This document shows positions 7,075 through 16,101 of a stretch of DNA of 64,000 bases, one piece after another. Source of the DNA: Saccharomonospora cyanea NA-134 (lineage in GTDB: Bacteria > Actinomycetota > Actinomycetes > Mycobacteriales > Pseudonocardiaceae); assembly GCF_000244975.1 (NCBI RefSeq), contig NZ_CM001440.1, positions 4,944,325-5,008,324 on the forward strand. The letters are read 5' to 3'. The position numbers and the translations under genes are program-made. The notes below the pieces were generated by a model. That model made no database searches and was not told the DNA's origin. It saw nothing but the letters and a program-made list of their open reading frames with translations. Position 1 is the stretch's first letter; each line of letters starts with the position of its first letter.

Positions 7075-8043
7075 ATGCCTGGTGTTAGTAAGTTTCCCAC
7101 GAGTAGTGACCCGGACGCGAAGGACACCACAGCGGCAACCGAGCAGGAAACGAGCCCGCTGGTGCGCATCCGCTCGTTGCTGCCGGGCCTGGCACGGGCC
7201 GAACAACGAGTCGCCAAGGTGGTGCTCGACGACCCCTCGTCCGTCGCCCGGCGAAGCATCACCGAGGTCGCTCTGGCCGCCAAGACCAGCGAAACCACCG
7301 TCACCCGGTTCTGCAAGGCCATCGGCGTCGGCGGCTATCCCCAGCTCCGCATCGCCCTGGCCGCGGACACGGCACGCACCGAGGCGAGGTCCTCGCGGGA
7401 TCTCGGCGGCGACATCACCGCCGACGACGACCTGGCCTCGGTGGTGAGCAAGGTGGGCTTCGCCGACGCACGAGCCGTCGAGGAGACCACCGAACAGCTC
7501 GACATCGCCGAGCTGACGCGCGTCACCGAACTCATCGCCGCCGCGGGCAGGGTCGACGTCTACGGCGTCGGCGCGAGCGCCTTCGTGGCCGCCGACCTCC
7601 AGCAGAAGATGCACCGCATCGGCCGGGTGTGCTTCGCCTGGTCCGACACGCACATCATGCTGACCTCCGCTGCCGTGCTCGGCGAGGGTGACGTCGCGGT
7701 CGCCATCTCCCACTCGGGCGCCACCACCGACACCGTGGAAGCGCTGCGCGTCGCCAGGGAACACGGCGCCACCACTGTGGCCGTCACCAACTTCCCGCGC
7801 TCGCCCATCACGTCGGTCGCCGACCACGTGTTGACCACGGCCGCGCGTGAGACCACCTTCCGTTCCGGCGCCACCGCGAGCCGAATCGCCCAACTGACGG
7901 TGATCGACTGTCTGTTCATCGGCGTGGCCCAGCAGCACCTCGACGAGGCGATGGCGGCGCTGGGCGCGACCCGCGACGCCGTCAACGGACACCGACTCGG
8001 CGTCCGCCCGGACGGAAGGCGGCGCGCCGAGCGAGGGCAGTGA
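7075..8043 (+). CDS. murR: RpiR-family transcriptional regulator (MurR-like)
   Basis: 322 residues. The N-terminal RpiR helix-turn-helix (about residues 30-105) includes A-E-Q-R-V-A-K-V-V-L and S-E-T-T-V-T-R-F-C-K-A-I-G, the recognition region. A C-terminal SIS sugar-phosphate domain (about 145-285) contains VDVYGVGASAFVA and VAISHSGATTDTVEAL. The gene directly precedes murQ, and three peptidoglycan-sugar hydrolases lie upstream, so the expected ligand is MurNAc 6-phosphate, as for MurR of E. coli and Bacillus. Repression of this locus via the nearby GTTAACC dyad is inferred. Upstream in-frame starts exist, but the -10 motif right before ATG 7075 argues for that start. Confidence 0.85.
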   Translation: MPGVSKFPTSSDPDAKDTTAATEQETSPLVRIRSLLPGLARAEQRVAKVVLDDPSSVARRSITEVALAAKTSETTVTRFCKAIGVGGYPQLRIALAADTARTEARSSRDLGGDITADDDLASVVSKVGFADARAVEETTEQLDIAELTRVTELIAAAGRVDVYGVGASAFVAADLQQKMHRIGRVCFAWSDTHIMLTSAAVLGEGDVAVAISHSGATTDTVEALRVAREHGATTVAVTNFPRSPITSVADHVLTTAARETTFRSGATASRIAQLTVIDCLFIGVAQQHLDEAMAALGATRDAVNGHRLGVRPDGRRRAERGQ

Positions 8044-8098
8044 ACCGGGCGGGCGCACAACGGTTCGCGCCCGCCAGTCGAGAAGAGTGAGGCTGGAG

Positions 8099-9025
8099 AT
8101 GACCGTTACACCGCAGGTCGTGCATGTCGAGTCGCCGACGGAGCGGCGCAACCCGAACACGACCGACATCGACCGGATGTCGACCGCCGACATCCTCGCC
8201 GTCATCAACGCCGAGGATGTCGGCGTGCCCGGCGCCGTGCGGAAGGTGTTGCCGGAACTGGCGAAAGCGGTGGACTCGGCCACGGACTCACTCCGCGGCG
8301 GACACCGCGTGCACTACGTGGGCGCGGGCACGTCCGGCAGGCTCGCCGTGCTCGACGCCGCCGAACTCGTGCCCACGTACAACGTGCCGTCCGACTGGTT
8401 CGTCGCCCACCACGCGGGCGGGCAGCGGGCGTTGCAGACCGCGGTGGAGAACGCCGAGGACAACGCCGAGGCCGGCGCGGCGGAGCTGCGCGAGAGCGTG
8501 TCGGCAGGCGACTTCGTGCTCGGTCTCACGGCGTCGGGCCGGACCCCGTACGTGATCGGTGCTCTGCAGGAGGCGAAGCGGCTGGGCGCCACCACGGCGC
8601 TCGTGTCGTGCAATCCCGAAGCGCCCGAGGTCGCCGGCATCGACGTGCTGATCACCGTGGACACCGGCCCGGAAGCCATCGCCGGGTCGACCCGCATGAA
8701 GGCGGGCACGGCGCAGAAGCTCGTGCTCACCGCGTTCTCCACCGCCACGATGGTCAGGCTCGGCCGGACGTACTCGAACCTCATGGTGAGCGTGCGAGCC
8801 ACCAACGCGAAGCTGCGGGGTCGCACGATCCGCATCCTCCGGGAGGCCACCGGGCTCAGCGAGCACGAGTGCAGCCAAGCGCTCGCCGAGTCCGACGGCG
8901 ACCTGAAAGTCGCACTGGTGCAGTTGCTCGCCGGCGTCGGCACCGCCCGAGCCACCGAGGCACTCCAGGCCTCCGACGGGCACGTCAGGGCCGCGCTCGA
9001 CGCCGTGCGGGCGGCGAAGCCGTAG
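8099..9025 (+). CDS. murQ: N-acetylmuramic acid 6-phosphate etherase
   Basis: 308-residue SIS-domain enzyme that cleaves the lactyl ether of MurNAc 6-phosphate to GlcNAc 6-phosphate and D-lactate in the cytoplasm. Hallmarks: GAGTSGRLAVLDAAELVPTY with the catalytic Glu, GLTASGRTPYV for phosphate binding, and AGSTRMKAGTAQKL. Length is normal for MurQ and a small helical UBA-like tail (E-A-T-G-L-S-E-H-E-C-S) follows. ATG 8099 has GAGG at 8089-8092. It lies 55 bp after murR and is presumably co-transcribed. The product feeds NagA/NagB, not in this window; the kinase and importer that would deliver its substrate are also not seen. Its last 41 bp overlap the convergent MFS gene. Confidence 0.93.
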   Translation: MTVTPQVVHVESPTERRNPNTTDIDRMSTADILAVINAEDVGVPGAVRKVLPELAKAVDSATDSLRGGHRVHYVGAGTSGRLAVLDAAELVPTYNVPSDWFVAHHAGGQRALQTAVENAEDNAEAGAAELRESVSAGDFVLGLTASGRTPYVIGALQEAKRLGATTALVSCNPEAPEVAGIDVLITVDTGPEAIAGSTRMKAGTAQKLVLTAFSTATMVRLGRTYSNLMVSVRATNAKLRGRTIRILREATGLSEHECSQALAESDGDLKVALVQLLAGVGTARATEALQASDGHVRAALDAVRAAKP

Positions 9026-10226
9026 GAGCGTCGACCGACCTCCACGGCAACGACAGCGGCGTGGCCAGCAGGAGGACACCCGCGATCGCCACCGCGGCGC
9101 GAGCACCGACGACACCGGCCAGCAGCCCCCACAGCGCCGTGAGGGCCGCGACGGTGACGTTGCTGGTGATCGACCACGCGGCCAGTGTCCGCGCCACCCG
9201 GTCACTTCCCGTCCGGTCGAGCCGGTGGCCTGCGAAAACGGGATTGAACACGCCCATGCACGTGATGAGCCCCAGCTCCACGAGAATCACCAGTGAAAGC
9301 CCTGCGGCGCCCGGACCGACGAACGCCAGCCCCACCGGCCAGCACACGCGCAGGACCCCGGCCACGAGCAGTACCCGGCGCTGCCCGTGTCGTGTCACGA
9401 GACGGCGGGCCAGCCGTGCTCCGACGAGGCCACCCACGCAGGGCACCCCGAACGCGAGACCGTACTGCCAGGGCGCGAACCCCAGATCGCCGAGCATCAT
9501 GGTGGCCAGCAGCGGCGTCGTGGCCATGATCAGGCCGTTGACCGTGACGGTGTTGAAGAACAACGGGCGCAGCGAACCGTGGGTCAGGATGTATCGCCAC
9601 CCTTCGAACAGGTCGCCGACTCGCAACCTCGCGGTGCCCGCCCGGGCCGGCCGCGGTTCGGTCCGGCCCATCGCGCGGATGCCCACGGCGGAGAGCAGAT
9701 ACCCGACCGCGTTGGCCAGCACGGTCACCACGGGACCGAACAACCCCATCGCCGCGCCACCGAGCGGCGGCCCGAGCGCGGTCGCGGTCCATGCCGTCGC
9801 CTCGAACCGCCCGTTCGCCACGACGAGGTGGTCCGGCGGCACGAGCGACTTCAGACAGGCACCGCTCGCCGCCCTGAAGGCGATTCCGGCCGCCGCGACG
9901 ACCACCGCCACCACCAGCAACTGGCCGAAGCCGAGCACGCCCAGAGCGAATGTCGCGGGAACGCTCGCCAAAGCGGCGACCCGAACCAGATCCGCCGCGA
10001 TCATCACCGGCCGTTTGCGGCGAAGCTCCACCCAGGGCCCCAACGGCATCGCCACCACCGCGCCCACCGCCGAGCCCGCGGCGGCCAGGAGCGAGACCTC
10101 GGTCGGTCCTGCGGCGAGCACGTCGATCGCCAGGAGGGGAAAAGCCCCGAACGCCAGTTGCGTGCCGAACGTGCTCGCGGCATAGGCCGCCCAGAGCCAC
10201 CCGAACTGTCCGCCGAGCGACGGCAC
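8985..10226 (-). CDS. MFS transporter (EntS-like exporter)
   Basis: 413-residue integral membrane protein with about twelve hydrophobic helices beginning QFGWLWAAYAASTFGTQLAF, the pattern of the MFS 'EntS/MFS_3' exporters. The start is the GTG at 10226, preceded by GGAGGGG; a longer frame to 10310 lacks a ribosome site. Between helices 6 and 7 it has the usual basic loop (A-R-A-G-T-A-R-L-R). It is divergent from a LysR regulator with a dyad between them, which suggests that LysR controls it. It converges on murQ and shares 41 bp with it, but its family exports siderophores or drugs, so I do not assign it to MurNAc uptake. Confidence 0.78.
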   Translation of the reverse strand: MPSLGGQFGWLWAAYAASTFGTQLAFGAFPLLAIDVLAAGPTEVSLLAAAGSAVGAVVAMPLGPWVELRRKRPVMIAADLVRVAALASVPATFALGVLGFGQLLVVAVVVAAAGIAFRAASGACLKSLVPPDHLVVANGRFEATAWTATALGPPLGGAAMGLFGPVVTVLANAVGYLLSAVGIRAMGRTEPRPARAGTARLRVGDLFEGWRYILTHGSLRPLFFNTVTVNGLIMATTPLLATMMLGDLGFAPWQYGLAFGVPCVGGLVGARLARRLVTRHGQRRVLLVAGVLRVCWPVGLAFVGPGAAGLSLVILVELGLITCMGVFNPVFAGHRLDRTGSDRVARTLAAWSITSNVTVAALTALWGLLAGVVGARAAVAIAGVLLLATPLSLPWRSVDAPTASPPARRRARP

Positions 10227-10304
10227 GCCCCTCCGATCCCCACGCACGGTGGAGATCGAATCCGGGGACGCGTTCCCCACGCAAACAACCACATGCACGG
10301 CGCG

Positions 10305-10323
10305 CCACAACCGGCCGTTGTGG
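10305..10323. promoter_or_regulatory. LysR-type operator dyad
   Basis: CCACAAC at 10305-10311 and GTTGTGG at 10317-10323 form a perfect dyad with a 5-bp spacer. It sits 17 bp before the LysR start and 78 bp before the divergent MFS start, the usual place for a LysR-type autoregulatory site. Confidence 0.5.
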
Positions 10324-10340
10324 GGCTAGGGTCGAGTGCC

Positions 10341-11258
10341 GTGAACCTCGACGCCGTCCGCGCCTTCACCGTCGCGGCGGACTCCGGGCAGTTCCAGGAA
10401 GCGGCGGCAGAACTGTCGATCACGCAGCAGGCCGTCTCCAAGCGCATCGCCGCCCTCGAACGGGACCTCGGCGTACGCCTGTTCGACCGCACCGCGAAGG
10501 GAGTCGTACTCACCGTCGACGGGCGGGCGTTCCTGCCTCACGCGCACGAACTCCTCCTCGCCCTGGAACGGGCAGCAGCCTCCGTGCGCCAGCGGGCGCT
10601 GCGTGTGGACGTGGTCGGGCACTCGCTCGCACCGTCGGGCGTGCTCCGCGCGTTCCACCGGGCACATCCCGAGACCGAACTCGATGTCGTGACGCTGCCG
10701 GACCTCCACACGGCGATCGCCGGCGTCCGCTCGGGCGCGGTCGACGCGTCCTTCCGCGCCCTCCCACTGCCGCCGCGGAAGCTCCCCGCCGAGGTCGCCA
10801 CCGCCCGCGTTCTCGACGAGCAACTCCGGCTGCTCACCGGGCCCGCGCATGCGCTTGCCGCGTCAGGCGTCGTCACCCTGACGGAGCTCGCCGAACACCC
10901 GATCTGGATGCCCGGGATCGTCGCCGGGACGGAGTGGGCCGCCTACTACGACGAACTGGCCACCGCCTTCGGCCTGACCATCGACACGTCCGGCCCCGAC
11001 TTCGGAATCGAACCGCTGCTCGACGCCGTCGCGGAGTCGCCCGTACTGGCCACTCTCGTCGGTGAGGGAACACGGCTTGCGGTGCCCACGGCCCACGACC
11101 TGCGGCTTATCGTCCTGCACGGGCCGACTCCGGTGTACCCGCACTCGTTGCTCTGGCGCCGCGGCAACCCGCACCCGGGACTGACGGCACTGCGCGACCA
11201 CCTCGGCTCCGTCAGGGCCGCGCCCGGGGTCTGGGTACCCGGTTGGGCCCGTCGGTGA
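10341..11258 (+). CDS. LysR-family transcriptional regulator
   Basis: 305 residues. The N-terminal winged helix is clear: residues 1-60 read N-L-D-A-V-R-A-F-T-V-A-A-D-S-G-Q-F then T-Q-Q-A-V-S-K-R-I-A-A-L-E and L-F-D-R-T. The remaining ~215 residues form the periplasmic-binding-like effector domain. The GTG at 10341 is chosen because it gives the canonical LysR length and no extra N-terminus; an open frame continues upstream but is non-coding in character. It is divergent from the MFS exporter and separated by 114 bp containing a dyad, so it probably regulates itself and that exporter. Effector is unknown. Confidence 0.88.
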   Translation: MNLDAVRAFTVAADSGQFQEAAAELSITQQAVSKRIAALERDLGVRLFDRTAKGVVLTVDGRAFLPHAHELLLALERAAASVRQRALRVDVVGHSLAPSGVLRAFHRAHPETELDVVTLPDLHTAIAGVRSGAVDASFRALPLPPRKLPAEVATARVLDEQLRLLTGPAHALAASGVVTLTELAEHPIWMPGIVAGTEWAAYYDELATAFGLTIDTSGPDFGIEPLLDAVAESPVLATLVGEGTRLAVPTAHDLRLIVLHGPTPVYPHSLLWRRGNPHPGLTALRDHLGSVRAAPGVWVPGWARR

Positions 11259-11280
11259 CCGGGACCGCCACCCGCACGGA

Positions 11281-11339
11281 AAGTGCGGACCCGTGCGCAG
11301 GCTGCGGACACGGTGTCGGGGATCGGCTCGTCAGGGGGT
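11281..11339. repeat. dispersed intergenic repeat, copy A
   Basis: Contains two TGCGGACNCG units (11284-11293 and 11303-11312) 19 bp apart, followed by GTGTCGGGG and, at the stop codon of the next gene, TCAGGGGGT. The same order of elements occurs at 59324-59369, also between convergent genes. The function is unknown. Confidence 0.5.
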
Positions 11340-12092
11340 AGCGGCGTCGGCGATGCTCTTCGCCTCGCGAGCACCCGCCTCGAAGGACTCGCAGCAGAAC
11401 AACAACCACTGCCGCACGCCGTCGGGCTCTCCGGAGGCGAACGCCCGCGCCGCCTCCTCATACCGCCGTTGCCTGCGGAAGCACGCCACCTCGGGAACGG
11501 TCAGCGCCTTCGGGTCGAGCCCGGTGGCGATCATCGCCAGCCTGGCGGCCGCACGCGCCAGCACGCCGTCCGCCGAACCGAACGGCCGCAACGCGAGCAG
11601 CTCGCCGTGCACCACAGCCGTCACCACCGGTCCCGGCACGGCGGTGGCCCCGGTGACGAGCTGCGCGAGCAGCTCCAGCCGCTGGGCGGTACCCCCGCTG
11701 TCCCCGGCCTCGCCACTGCCGTCGGTCGTCCGGGGCCTACCGAGCGCGTTCGGGTCGTCGGTCAGGTCCGCCGCGGCGAGCACGTGCATTCGCGCCAGCA
11801 CCTGCAGCGGAGCGCGACGCCACGTCGGCAACAGCGATTCGGTCGCCTCGGCCACACGCAGCGAGCCCGCGAGAACGGGATCGGTCACGGATCCGTCATC
11901 GGGCAGCTCCGGGTCGGCGCCGTCGAGTGCGGCCGACGCCCTCGCGGCCCTCACCGACGCCTCCGCGGCGGTGGCCGAGCCGCCACGCAGGTTGGCAGGC
12001 AGCCGGTGCACGGCGAACACGGCGTCCTGGGCGCGCTTCGCGGCCTCGGCGACACCGCCGAGTTCCATCAGCGGTGCGAGTGGGTCGCTCAT
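11331..12092 (-). CDS. Fic-fold protein with degenerate active-site motif (Rv3662c-like)
   Basis: 253-residue cytoplasmic protein, helical throughout. The segment VVTAVVHGELLALRPFGSAD, then GVLARAAARL, lines up with the Fic core, where HPFxxGNGRxxR is expected: here His is Arg and GNG-R is ADG-V, while the final Arg is kept. The C-terminal helix RRYEEAARAF also matches the Fic fold. AMPylation by the canonical mechanism is therefore unlikely. Position between the HAD/ssd block and acs corresponds to Rv3662c. ATG at 12092 is preferred to a second ATG at 12104; neither has a strong ribosome site. Function is unknown; the Fic relationship is my reading of the motif, not a database result. Confidence 0.65.
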   Translation of the reverse strand: MSDPLAPLMELGGVAEAAKRAQDAVFAVHRLPANLRGGSATAAEASVRAARASAALDGADPELPDDGSVTDPVLAGSLRVAEATESLLPTWRRAPLQVLARMHVLAAADLTDDPNALGRPRTTDGSGEAGDSGGTAQRLELLAQLVTGATAVPGPVVTAVVHGELLALRPFGSADGVLARAAARLAMIATGLDPKALTVPEVACFRRQRRYEEAARAFASGEPDGVRQWLLFCCESFEAGAREAKSIADAATP

Positions 12093-12106
12093 GCCGCAGA
12101 GCATAT

Positions 12107-12167
12107 GCAGCGCCGGATCGCCACCTCACGGCGGCAGCGCCGGATCGCCACCTCACGGCGGCAGCGC
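12107..12167. repeat. 27-bp tandem repeat, 2.3 copies
   Basis: Two identical 27-bp units (12107-12133 and 12134-12160) are followed by a 7-bp partial third unit, just upstream of the divergent Fic-like gene and about 150 bp before acs. Each unit contains GCAGCGCCGGATCG. It lies in the promoter region, so copy number could affect expression; probably replication slippage. Confidence 0.8.
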
Positions 12168-12306
12168 TCGTCCACCGCTCGTCAGCCGCTCGTCCCCCGG
12201 CGCTTGTCGGCCGTCGCGCACTGGCTGCACCCTTGTGACATGGGGTACTAACGTCGCTACCGGCGCCGCGGGCGTAGGGCCGTAAGTTCGCATTCCAGGA
12301 GGCACC

Positions 12307-14298
12307 ATGACAGAGCAGTCACCGGCACTCGACAACCTGCTGACCGAGAGCCGAACCTTCCCTCCGAGCGAGGAGTTCGCGGCGAAGGCCAACGCGACCG
12401 AGCAGTTCTACACCGACGCCGAGGGCGACCGGGAGGCGTTCTGGGAGAAGCAGGCCGAGCGCCTGCACTGGGACACCAGGTGGTCCAAGGTACTGGACTG
12501 GTCGGACGCACCGTTCGCGAAGTGGTTCGTCGGCGGCAAGCTGAACGTCGCCTACAACTGCGTCGACCGGCACGTGGAGGACGGCCACGGCGACCAGGTG
12601 GCCATCCACTGGGTCGGCGAGCCGGGCGACACGCGCGACATCACCTACGCGGAGCTGCAGCGTGAGGTGTGCAAGGCCGCCAACGCGCTCACCTCGCTCG
12701 GTGTCGGCGCGAACGACCGCGTCGCGATCCAGCTCCCGATGATCCCCGAGGCGATCGTGTCGATGCTCGCGTGCGCTCGGATCGGCGCGCTGCACAGCGT
12801 GGTGTTCGGCGGGTTCTCCCCCACCGCGCTGCGCTCTCGCGTGGACGACGCCGAGGCCAAGCTCGTGATCACCTCCGACGGCCAGTACCGCCGGGGCAAG
12901 GCCGTCCCGATGAAGGCGAACGTCGACGAGGCGCTGGCCGGCGCGGACACGGTGCGCAACGTCGTGGTCGTGCGCCGCACCGGCGACGACCTGGGCGGTG
13001 ACGTGCCGTGGACCGAGGGCCGCGACGTGTGGTGGCACGACCTCGTCGACGCGCAGTCCGACGAGCACACGCCCGAGGCGTTCGACTCCGAACACCCGCT
13101 GTACATCCTGTACACGTCGGGCACGACGGGGAAGCCGAAGGGCATCCTGCACACCTCGGGCGGCTACCTGACGCAGGCCGCCTACACGCACCACGTCGTG
13201 TTCGACCACAAACCCGGCGAGGACGTGTACTGGTGCACCGCCGACATCGGCTGGGTCACCGGGCACTCCTACATCGTGTACGGGCCGCTGGCCAATCGTG
13301 CCACGCAGGTGGTCTACGAGGGCACGCCCAACACGCCGCACGAGGGCAGGCACTGGGAGATCGTCCAGAACTACAAGGTCACGATCTACTACACCGCGCC
13401 CACGCTCATCCGCACGTTCATGAAGTGGGGCGCCGACATCCCCGCCTCCTACGACCTGTCGTCGCTGCGGGTCCTGGGCTCGGTGGGTGAGCCGATCAAC
13501 CCCGAGGCGTGGATGTGGTACCGCGAGCACATCGGCGGCAACCGCTGCCCCGTCGTCGACACGTGGTGGCAGACCGAGACGGGCGCGATCATGATCTCGC
13601 CGTTGCCGGGAGTCACGCACGCCAAGCCCGGCTCCGCGCAGCGGCCGCTGCCGGGCATCTCCGCGAAGGTCGTCGACAACGACGGCACGGAGGTGCCCCA
13701 CAACGGGGGCGGCTTCCTGGTGCTCGACAAGCCGTGGCCGTCGATGCTGCGCGGCATCTGGGGCGACGACGAGCGTTACCGTGAGACCTACTGGTCGCGC
13801 TTCTCCGAGCAGGGCTTCTACTTCGCCGGTGACGGTGCGAAGTACGACGCCGACGGTGACATCTGGCTGCTCGGCCGCGTGGACGACGTGATGAACGTGT
13901 CGGGCCACCGCATCTCCACCACCGAGGTGGAGTCGGCGCTGGTCTCGCACCCGACGGTGGCCGAGGCCGCGGTCGTCGGCGCCACCGACCCGACCACCGG
14001 GCAGGGCATCGTCGCGTTCGTCATCCTGCGCGGGGACGCGGCGGAGGACGAGGCAGGTGGAGCGGAGGCCATCCAGGCCCTGCGCGACCACGTCGCCAAG
14101 GAGATCGGCCCGATCGCCAAACCGAGGCAGATCATGGTCGTGCCGGAGTTGCCGAAGACGCGGTCCGGCAAGATCATGCGGCGCCTGTTGCGGGACGTCG
14201 CCGAGAACCGCGAGATCGGCGACGTGACCACCCTGGCCGACAGCTCGGTGATGGACCTCATCTCGAAGGGAATGAAGTCCGGCTCCGGCGAAGAGTGA
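12307..14298 (+). CDS. acs: acetyl-CoA synthetase
   Basis: 663 residues, the normal length. Converts acetate, ATP and CoA to acetyl-CoA in the cytoplasm. Motifs in order: [14 protein letters not shown]-binding loop near residue 270, WWQTETG near 422, [10 protein letters not shown] hinge region near 510, and [10 protein letters not shown] near the C-terminus, whose second Lys is the residue acetylated by Pat-type enzymes in this family. AGGAGG precedes the ATG. Position matches Rv3667 (acs). It stands alone on the plus strand, with a long hairpin after the stop. Confidence 0.96.
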   Translation: MTEQSPALDNLLTESRTFPPSEEFAAKANATEQFYTDAEGDREAFWEKQAERLHWDTRWSKVLDWSDAPFAKWFVGGKLNVAYNCVDRHVEDGHGDQVAIHWVGEPGDTRDITYAELQREVCKAANALTSLGVGANDRVAIQLPMIPEAIVSMLACARIGALHSVVFGGFSPTALRSRVDDAEAKLVITSDGQYRRGKAVPMKANVDEALAGADTVRNVVVVRRTGDDLGGDVPWTEGRDVWWHDLVDAQSDEHTPEAFDSEHPLYILYTSGTTGKPKGILHTSGGYLTQAAYTHHVVFDHKPGEDVYWCTADIGWVTGHSYIVYGPLANRATQVVYEGTPNTPHEGRHWEIVQNYKVTIYYTAPTLIRTFMKWGADIPASYDLSSLRVLGSVGEPINPEAWMWYREHIGGNRCPVVDTWWQTETGAIMISPLPGVTHAKPGSAQRPLPGISAKVVDNDGTEVPHNGGGFLVLDKPWPSMLRGIWGDDERYRETYWSRFSEQGFYFAGDGAKYDADGDIWLLGRVDDVMNVSGHRISTTEVESALVSHPTVAEAAVVGATDPTTGQGIVAFVILRGDAAEDEAGGAEAIQALRDHVAKEIGPIAKPRQIMVVPELPKTRSGKIMRRLLRDVAENREIGDVTTLADSSVMDLISKGMKSGSGEE

Positions 14299-14321
14299 TC
14301 CGGAACCCCTGAAAAGGACAA

Positions 14322-14357
14322 GGGCGGCCTCCACCCTGCTCGTGGTGGAGGCCGCCC
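14322..14357. terminator. bidirectional terminator between acs and the exported protein
   Basis: GGGCGGCCTCCACC at 14322-14335 pairs perfectly with GGTGGAGGCCGCCC at 14344-14357 around an 8-nt loop. It lies between two convergent genes and has no long T tract, as is common in high-GC actinobacteria. Confidence 0.85.
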
Positions 14358-14396
14358 CCGTCAGTAACCGGCGACGAGTTCGCCGATCGGATTACC

Positions 14397-15188
14397 TCAG
14401 CCGGTCACGTCGAGGTGGCCGGGCTGCGGAACCGGGGTCGGGGCCTTGCCGTCCTGGTCGGGCTTCGAACCGGGGAGGTCGCCGCCCTTGTCGCCGTCGT
14501 CGTCACCGTCGTCCTCCGACGGCGGCGTGGTGGGCTCCTCCGGCTTCTCCGGCGCGGTGGGCTCCTCCGGCTTCTCCGGGTTCTCCGGGTTCTCCGGAGC
14601 TTCGGGCTTGTCCGTGCAGGTGGCCGTGGACAGGTCCACGGTCTGCGTGCCGTTGAGGAGGTCCACCGACAGGGCGCTGACCGTCAGGGAACCGTCACCG
14701 TTGTCGGTCTGCTTGTTCAGCGTGATGCGGGCGAGGCCCTTCAGCTGCTCGGGAATGATCTCCGTGTTCGGGGCGATCTGGTCGAGCGCGATGTGCTGGC
14801 CGCCGATCTTCAGGTCGGCCACGGAGGTGGCGCCGGTCAGGTCATCGCACTCGGCGGTCACCAGGCCGACGGAGATCGCCGGGAGGCCCGGCAGACCCAG
14901 CTCGGCGTCCGTGGTGCTCGCCTTGGCGTAGCCCTCCTCGACCGCCGAGTTGAACACACCGGCGCGCAGGATGCTCTTGGCGCCGGGGGGCAGCTCGGTG
15001 TGGACCAGGTGGTCCTTGCCCTCGCCGACCACGTGCGGCACCTTGGTGATGTTGACGAGGCCGTCCGCGGCGAGCGCGTAGGCCGAGTCCTCCGGCGTCG
15101 CGGCCGCCGCCGGGGCGAACGCGACACCGCCCGCGACGAGCGCGGACAGGATACCAGCACCGAGAGCGGCTGTTCTCTTCTTCGACAA
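14397..15188 (-). CDS. exported protein with choice-of-anchor-P-like body and Pro/Glu-rich tail
   Basis: 263 residues. A Sec signal peptide (K-K-R-T-A, hydrophobic core, A-P-A-A-A-A) spans about residues 1-30. The body (30-190) has repeated beta-like segments and two Cys pairs suitable for disulfides in C-D-D-L and T-C-T-D contexts, resembling the 'choice-of-anchor P' proteins common in Pseudonocardiaceae and Streptomyces. The tail is low-complexity: PEKPEEPTAPEKPEEPT, then an acidic D/G run and a Pro-rich end. There is no LPXTG sorting signal or C-terminal helix, so attachment would be by charge or not at all. Next upstream on the same strand is an L,D-transpeptidase. Function is unknown. 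Confidence 0.7.
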   Translation of the reverse strand: MSKKRTAALGAGILSALVAGGVAFAPAAAATPEDSAYALAADGLVNITKVPHVVGEGKDHLVHTELPPGAKSILRAGVFNSAVEEGYAKASTTDAELGLPGLPAISVGLVTAECDDLTGATSVADLKIGGQHIALDQIAPNTEIIPEQLKGLARITLNKQTDNGDGSLTVSALSVDLLNGTQTVDLSTATCTDKPEAPENPENPEKPEEPTAPEKPEEPTTPPSEDDGDDDGDKGGDLPGSKPDQDGKAPTPVPQPGHLDVTG

Positions 15189-15270
15189 GGAATTGCCTTT
15201 CTGCGTCGGTAGGGACGTACTGCGTGATTACTGCGTGGAGTAATTACTGCGTGGAGAAGCCCGCCGACCG

Positions 15271-16101
15271 TCAGACGATGTTGACGATCGTTCCGAGCGG
15301 GAGCTTGACGAGTGCGTCGAGAGCGTCCTTGGTCACCCGGATGCACCCGTCGCTGTTGGCCTTGCCGACGAAGCTGTCGTCAGGCCAGGTGTGGATGCCG
15401 ACCGTGCCGGGGCCACCGCCGTAGGTCTCGTGCGAGTTCGAGTGGTAGCTCAGCGGCAGGACGATCGGGCTGTAGTCGTTCACCGTCTCCTCGATGGAGG
15501 CGATGATGTAGGCACGCCCGGGGGGAGTCGGGGAGTCGGGCTCTCCGATCCCGACCGTCCATTTGCCGATCTGCTCGCCGTCCTTGAGGATCTCGAGACT
15601 GAACGACTTGAGATCGACGTTGACGAGGTAGTCGTTCTCGGCCGACTCGACCGCGCCACCGGACGTGTTGATCCACCCGGTCGCACCGTTGGGCCGGGTG
15701 GGCAGCAGGATCTGCGCCCAGTCACCCTCGCGCTTGATGACGGGTACCCACGTCGGCGAGGAGATCTGCTTGACGGGCAGCCGGGCGATCGGATTGCCGT
15801 CGACCGCGTCGTGCACCGTGAGTTCGCGGGTCGGGTGGAGAACCTCCCCTTCGGTCGGGGCGTTCGGCTCCGGATCCTTGGGCGCGTTCGGGATTTCCCC
15901 GTACGTGGTGGCTTCCGGAAGCGAGGCGGCCTGCTGCTCACCGCTCGCGGCCTCGGCCGCGTTGTCGGCGTCCCCGCCGCCACAAGCGGAGGTCAACAAT
16001 GCCAGCGTCGCGGCGGCCGCGAGCGCCAACATCCTGCGCGAGGACCGTCTACGTCCGGCCGGACCTGCGGACCGGCCTCGGGAAGTATTGGTGCTTTCCA
16101 T
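15271..16101 (-). CDS. L,D-transpeptidase lipoprotein (YkuD domain)
   Basis: 276 residues. The N-terminus has R-R-R-S-S-R-R, a hydrophobic stretch and the lipobox-like L-T-S-A-C near residue 38, so it is probably a lipoprotein. Residues about 80-150 form an SH3-like region (V-H-D-A-V-D-G-N-P-I, G-D-W-A-Q-I-L-L-P) and about 155-276 the YkuD catalytic domain, ending in HTWPDD...NSDGCIRV with the catalytic Cys and conserved His. It would make 3-3 cross-links or attach proteins to peptidoglycan. ATG 16101 has AGGGA upstream; an extension to 16377 is non-coding in character. Confidence 0.88.
   Translation of the reverse strand: MESTNTSRGRSAGPAGRRRSSRRMLALAAAATLALLTSACGGGDADNAAEAASGEQQAASLPEATTYGEIPNAPKDPEPNAPTEGEVLHPTRELTVHDAVDGNPIARLPVKQISSPTWVPVIKREGDWAQILLPTRPNGATGWINTSGGAVESAENDYLVNVDLKSFSLEILKDGEQIGKWTVGIGEPDSPTPPGRAYIIASIEETVNDYSPIVLPLSYHSNSHETYGGGPGTVGIHTWPDDSFVGKANSDGCIRVTKDALDALVKLPLGTIVNIV

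Noticed and set aside
8985-10226. MFS gene as the missing MurNAc importer
   Set aside because: It is convergent to murQ, belongs to an exporter-like subfamily, and is paired with its own divergent LysR regulator and dyad.
14397-15188. Sortase-anchored surface protein
   Set aside because: The Pro/Glu-rich tail suggested it, but there is no LPXTG-type motif, hydrophobic helix or basic end at the C-terminus.
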